Below, piece by piece: positions 23,651-24,152 of a DNA stretch of 24,152 nt (positions are counted from its first letter, which is position 1; every line of letters begins with the position of its first letter). The DNA lies in contig JAEDOK010000006.1 of assembly GCA_016302005.1 (NCBI GenBank), positions 1 to 24,152 of the forward strand. The letters run 5' to 3'. Origin of the DNA: Oscillospiraceae bacterium. Lineage in GTDB: Bacteria; Bacillota_A; Clostridia; Oscillospirales; Oscillospiraceae. The notes under the pieces were generated by a model that saw only the letters and a list, made by a program, of their open reading frames with translations, was not told where the DNA came from and searched no databases. The translations under genes and the position numbers were made by a program.

Positions 23651-23941
23651 ATGATGGTTTTGATCAGTTATGATGTGTCCACTGCGGATTCTGCCGGCAG
23701 GGCGCGATTGCGTAAGGTTGCAAAGCAATGTCAAAATCACGCGCAGAGGGTCCAAAATTCGGTTTTTGAAGCGGATCTGGACTACGGCAACTTCATAAAG
23801 CTGAAAGAGCGCCTAATCAAGCTGATTGACCCATCAAAGGATAGCCTGCGATTTTATTACCTCGGAAACCACTGGCAAAAGCGCGTGGAGCATATCGGTG
23901 CAAAGGAGACTTATGACCCGGAAGGTGTGATTATCCTTTAA
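23651..23941 (+). CDS. cas2: Cas2, adaptation complex subunit
   Basis: 96-residue ferredoxin-fold protein that bridges two Cas1 dimers. It starts MMVLISYDVSTAD with the conserved Asp D8 after the first strand and ends with EGVIIL, a typical I-C Cas2 form. ATG 23651 (or the next codon, 23654) is preferred over the in-frame ATG at 23627, which lies within the end of cas1. The start follows the cas1 stop by 5 nt. It is the last cas gene; the CRISPR leader follows. Confidence 0.95.
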   Translation: MMVLISYDVSTADSAGRARLRKVAKQCQNHAQRVQNSVFEADLDYGNFIKLKERLIKLIDPSKDSLRFYYLGNHWQKRVEHIGAKETYDPEGVIIL

Positions 23942-24119
23942 GGGGCGCCGATGGTGTAAATGAATGCATGGAGGCGAACCTGCAGTGATGTGCAGAGTGT
24001 AGGGGAGTTCGCCCCAAAATGCGTCATATTACAGAGAAAATAAAGGAAACAGAATAACCCCAATTTTTGTCCACCCCTTGATTTAGACGGTACGATGGCA
24101 AAGTATACAATATTTTGCT
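23942..24119 (+). promoter_or_regulatory. CRISPR leader
   Basis: 178 bp between the cas2 stop and the first repeat. The repeat-proximal half is AT-rich (TATACAATATTTTGCT just before the repeat) and contains TACAAT at 24106-24111 as a possible -10 box for the array, with only a poor -35. The distal half has nested inverted repeats: GGCGAAC (23973-23979) with GTTCGCC (24007-24013), and CTGCA (23980-23984) with TGCAG (23991-23995). No clear cas2 terminator is seen, so read-through from the cas operon may also transcribe the array. Confidence 0.75.
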
Positions 24120-24152
24120 GTCGCGCCCCGCAAGGGGCGTGTGAGTTGAAAT
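24120..24152 (+). CRISPR. First type I-C CRISPR repeat at the window edge
   Basis: 33 nt starting GTCGCGCCCCGCAAGGGGCG and ending GTGAGTTGAAAT. It has the I-C hallmarks: a 5' GTCGC, a central hairpin and a TTGAAA(T/C) end. CGCGCCCC (24122-24129) pairs with GGGGCGTG (24134-24141), an 8-bp stem with one G-U pair and a GCAA tetraloop. Cas5c would cut 3' of this stem, leaving an approximately 11-nt handle. Only one repeat is visible; spacers lie beyond the window, so the array itself cannot be confirmed here. Confidence 0.85.

Overview
The window looks like chromosomal DNA from an anaerobic, moderately GC-rich Firmicute of class Clostridia, probably a gut member of the Oscillospiraceae/Ruminococcaceae group. 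This assignment is an inference. It rests on strong GGAGG ribosome binding sites, sigma-A type promoters, a type III glutamine synthetase, an oxygen/NO-reducing flavodiiron protein carrying its own rubredoxin, a CxxC-x17-CxxC zinc-ribbon protein and a type I-C CRISPR locus. No rRNA or tRNA gene, transposase or phage gene was seen.

Left part (1-6613): a WYL-domain regulator converges on an argD-argF arginine-biosynthesis operon across a perfect 20-bp inverted repeat. A DUF421 membrane protein follows on the minus strand, divergent from a monocistronic glnN (GSIII) that has its own promoter and terminator. Middle (6614-11400): after a repeat-filled gap comes an operon of a small acidic single-pass membrane protein followed by ruvC, ruvA and ruvB (Holliday-junction processing). 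Next is a separately promoted small zinc-ribbon protein with a leader of about 120 nt, a second repeat-filled gap, and a CapA-like lipoprotein on the minus strand.

Minus-strand operon (11519-16181): from one good promoter the order is AEC-family transporter, flavodiiron/flavin-reductase/rubredoxin fusion, TPR protein, DUF4037 nucleotidyltransferase-like protein, then a strong terminator. The last two genes overlap by 14 nt and probably act as a pair.

Right part (16250-24152): a complete type I-C CRISPR-Cas locus, cas3-cas5c-cas8c-cas7c-cas4-cas1-cas2, tightly packed and followed by a leader and the first repeat, which ends at the window edge. Adaptation (Cas4-Cas1-Cas2), crRNA processing and Cascade (Cas5c, Cas8c, Cas7c) and target destruction (Cas3) are all present and appear intact. 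Two details are not visible from gene calling alone. Inside cas8c, an ideal Shine-Dalgarno sequence and an in-frame TTG codon would produce a separate 125-residue Cas11c small subunit. The cas promoter carries a perfect 12-bp palindrome between its -35 and -10 boxes, with related half-sites upstream, which suggests a dedicated repressor.

The intergenic gaps hold short interspersed repeats that recur in both orientations, and they are the main unexplained structure outside the genes. I found no wholly unknown multi-gene system. The strongest candidates for new biology are the TPR/DUF4037 pair tied to an oxygen-detoxification operon, the cas operator-like sites, the zinc-ribbon gene leader and the repeat family.
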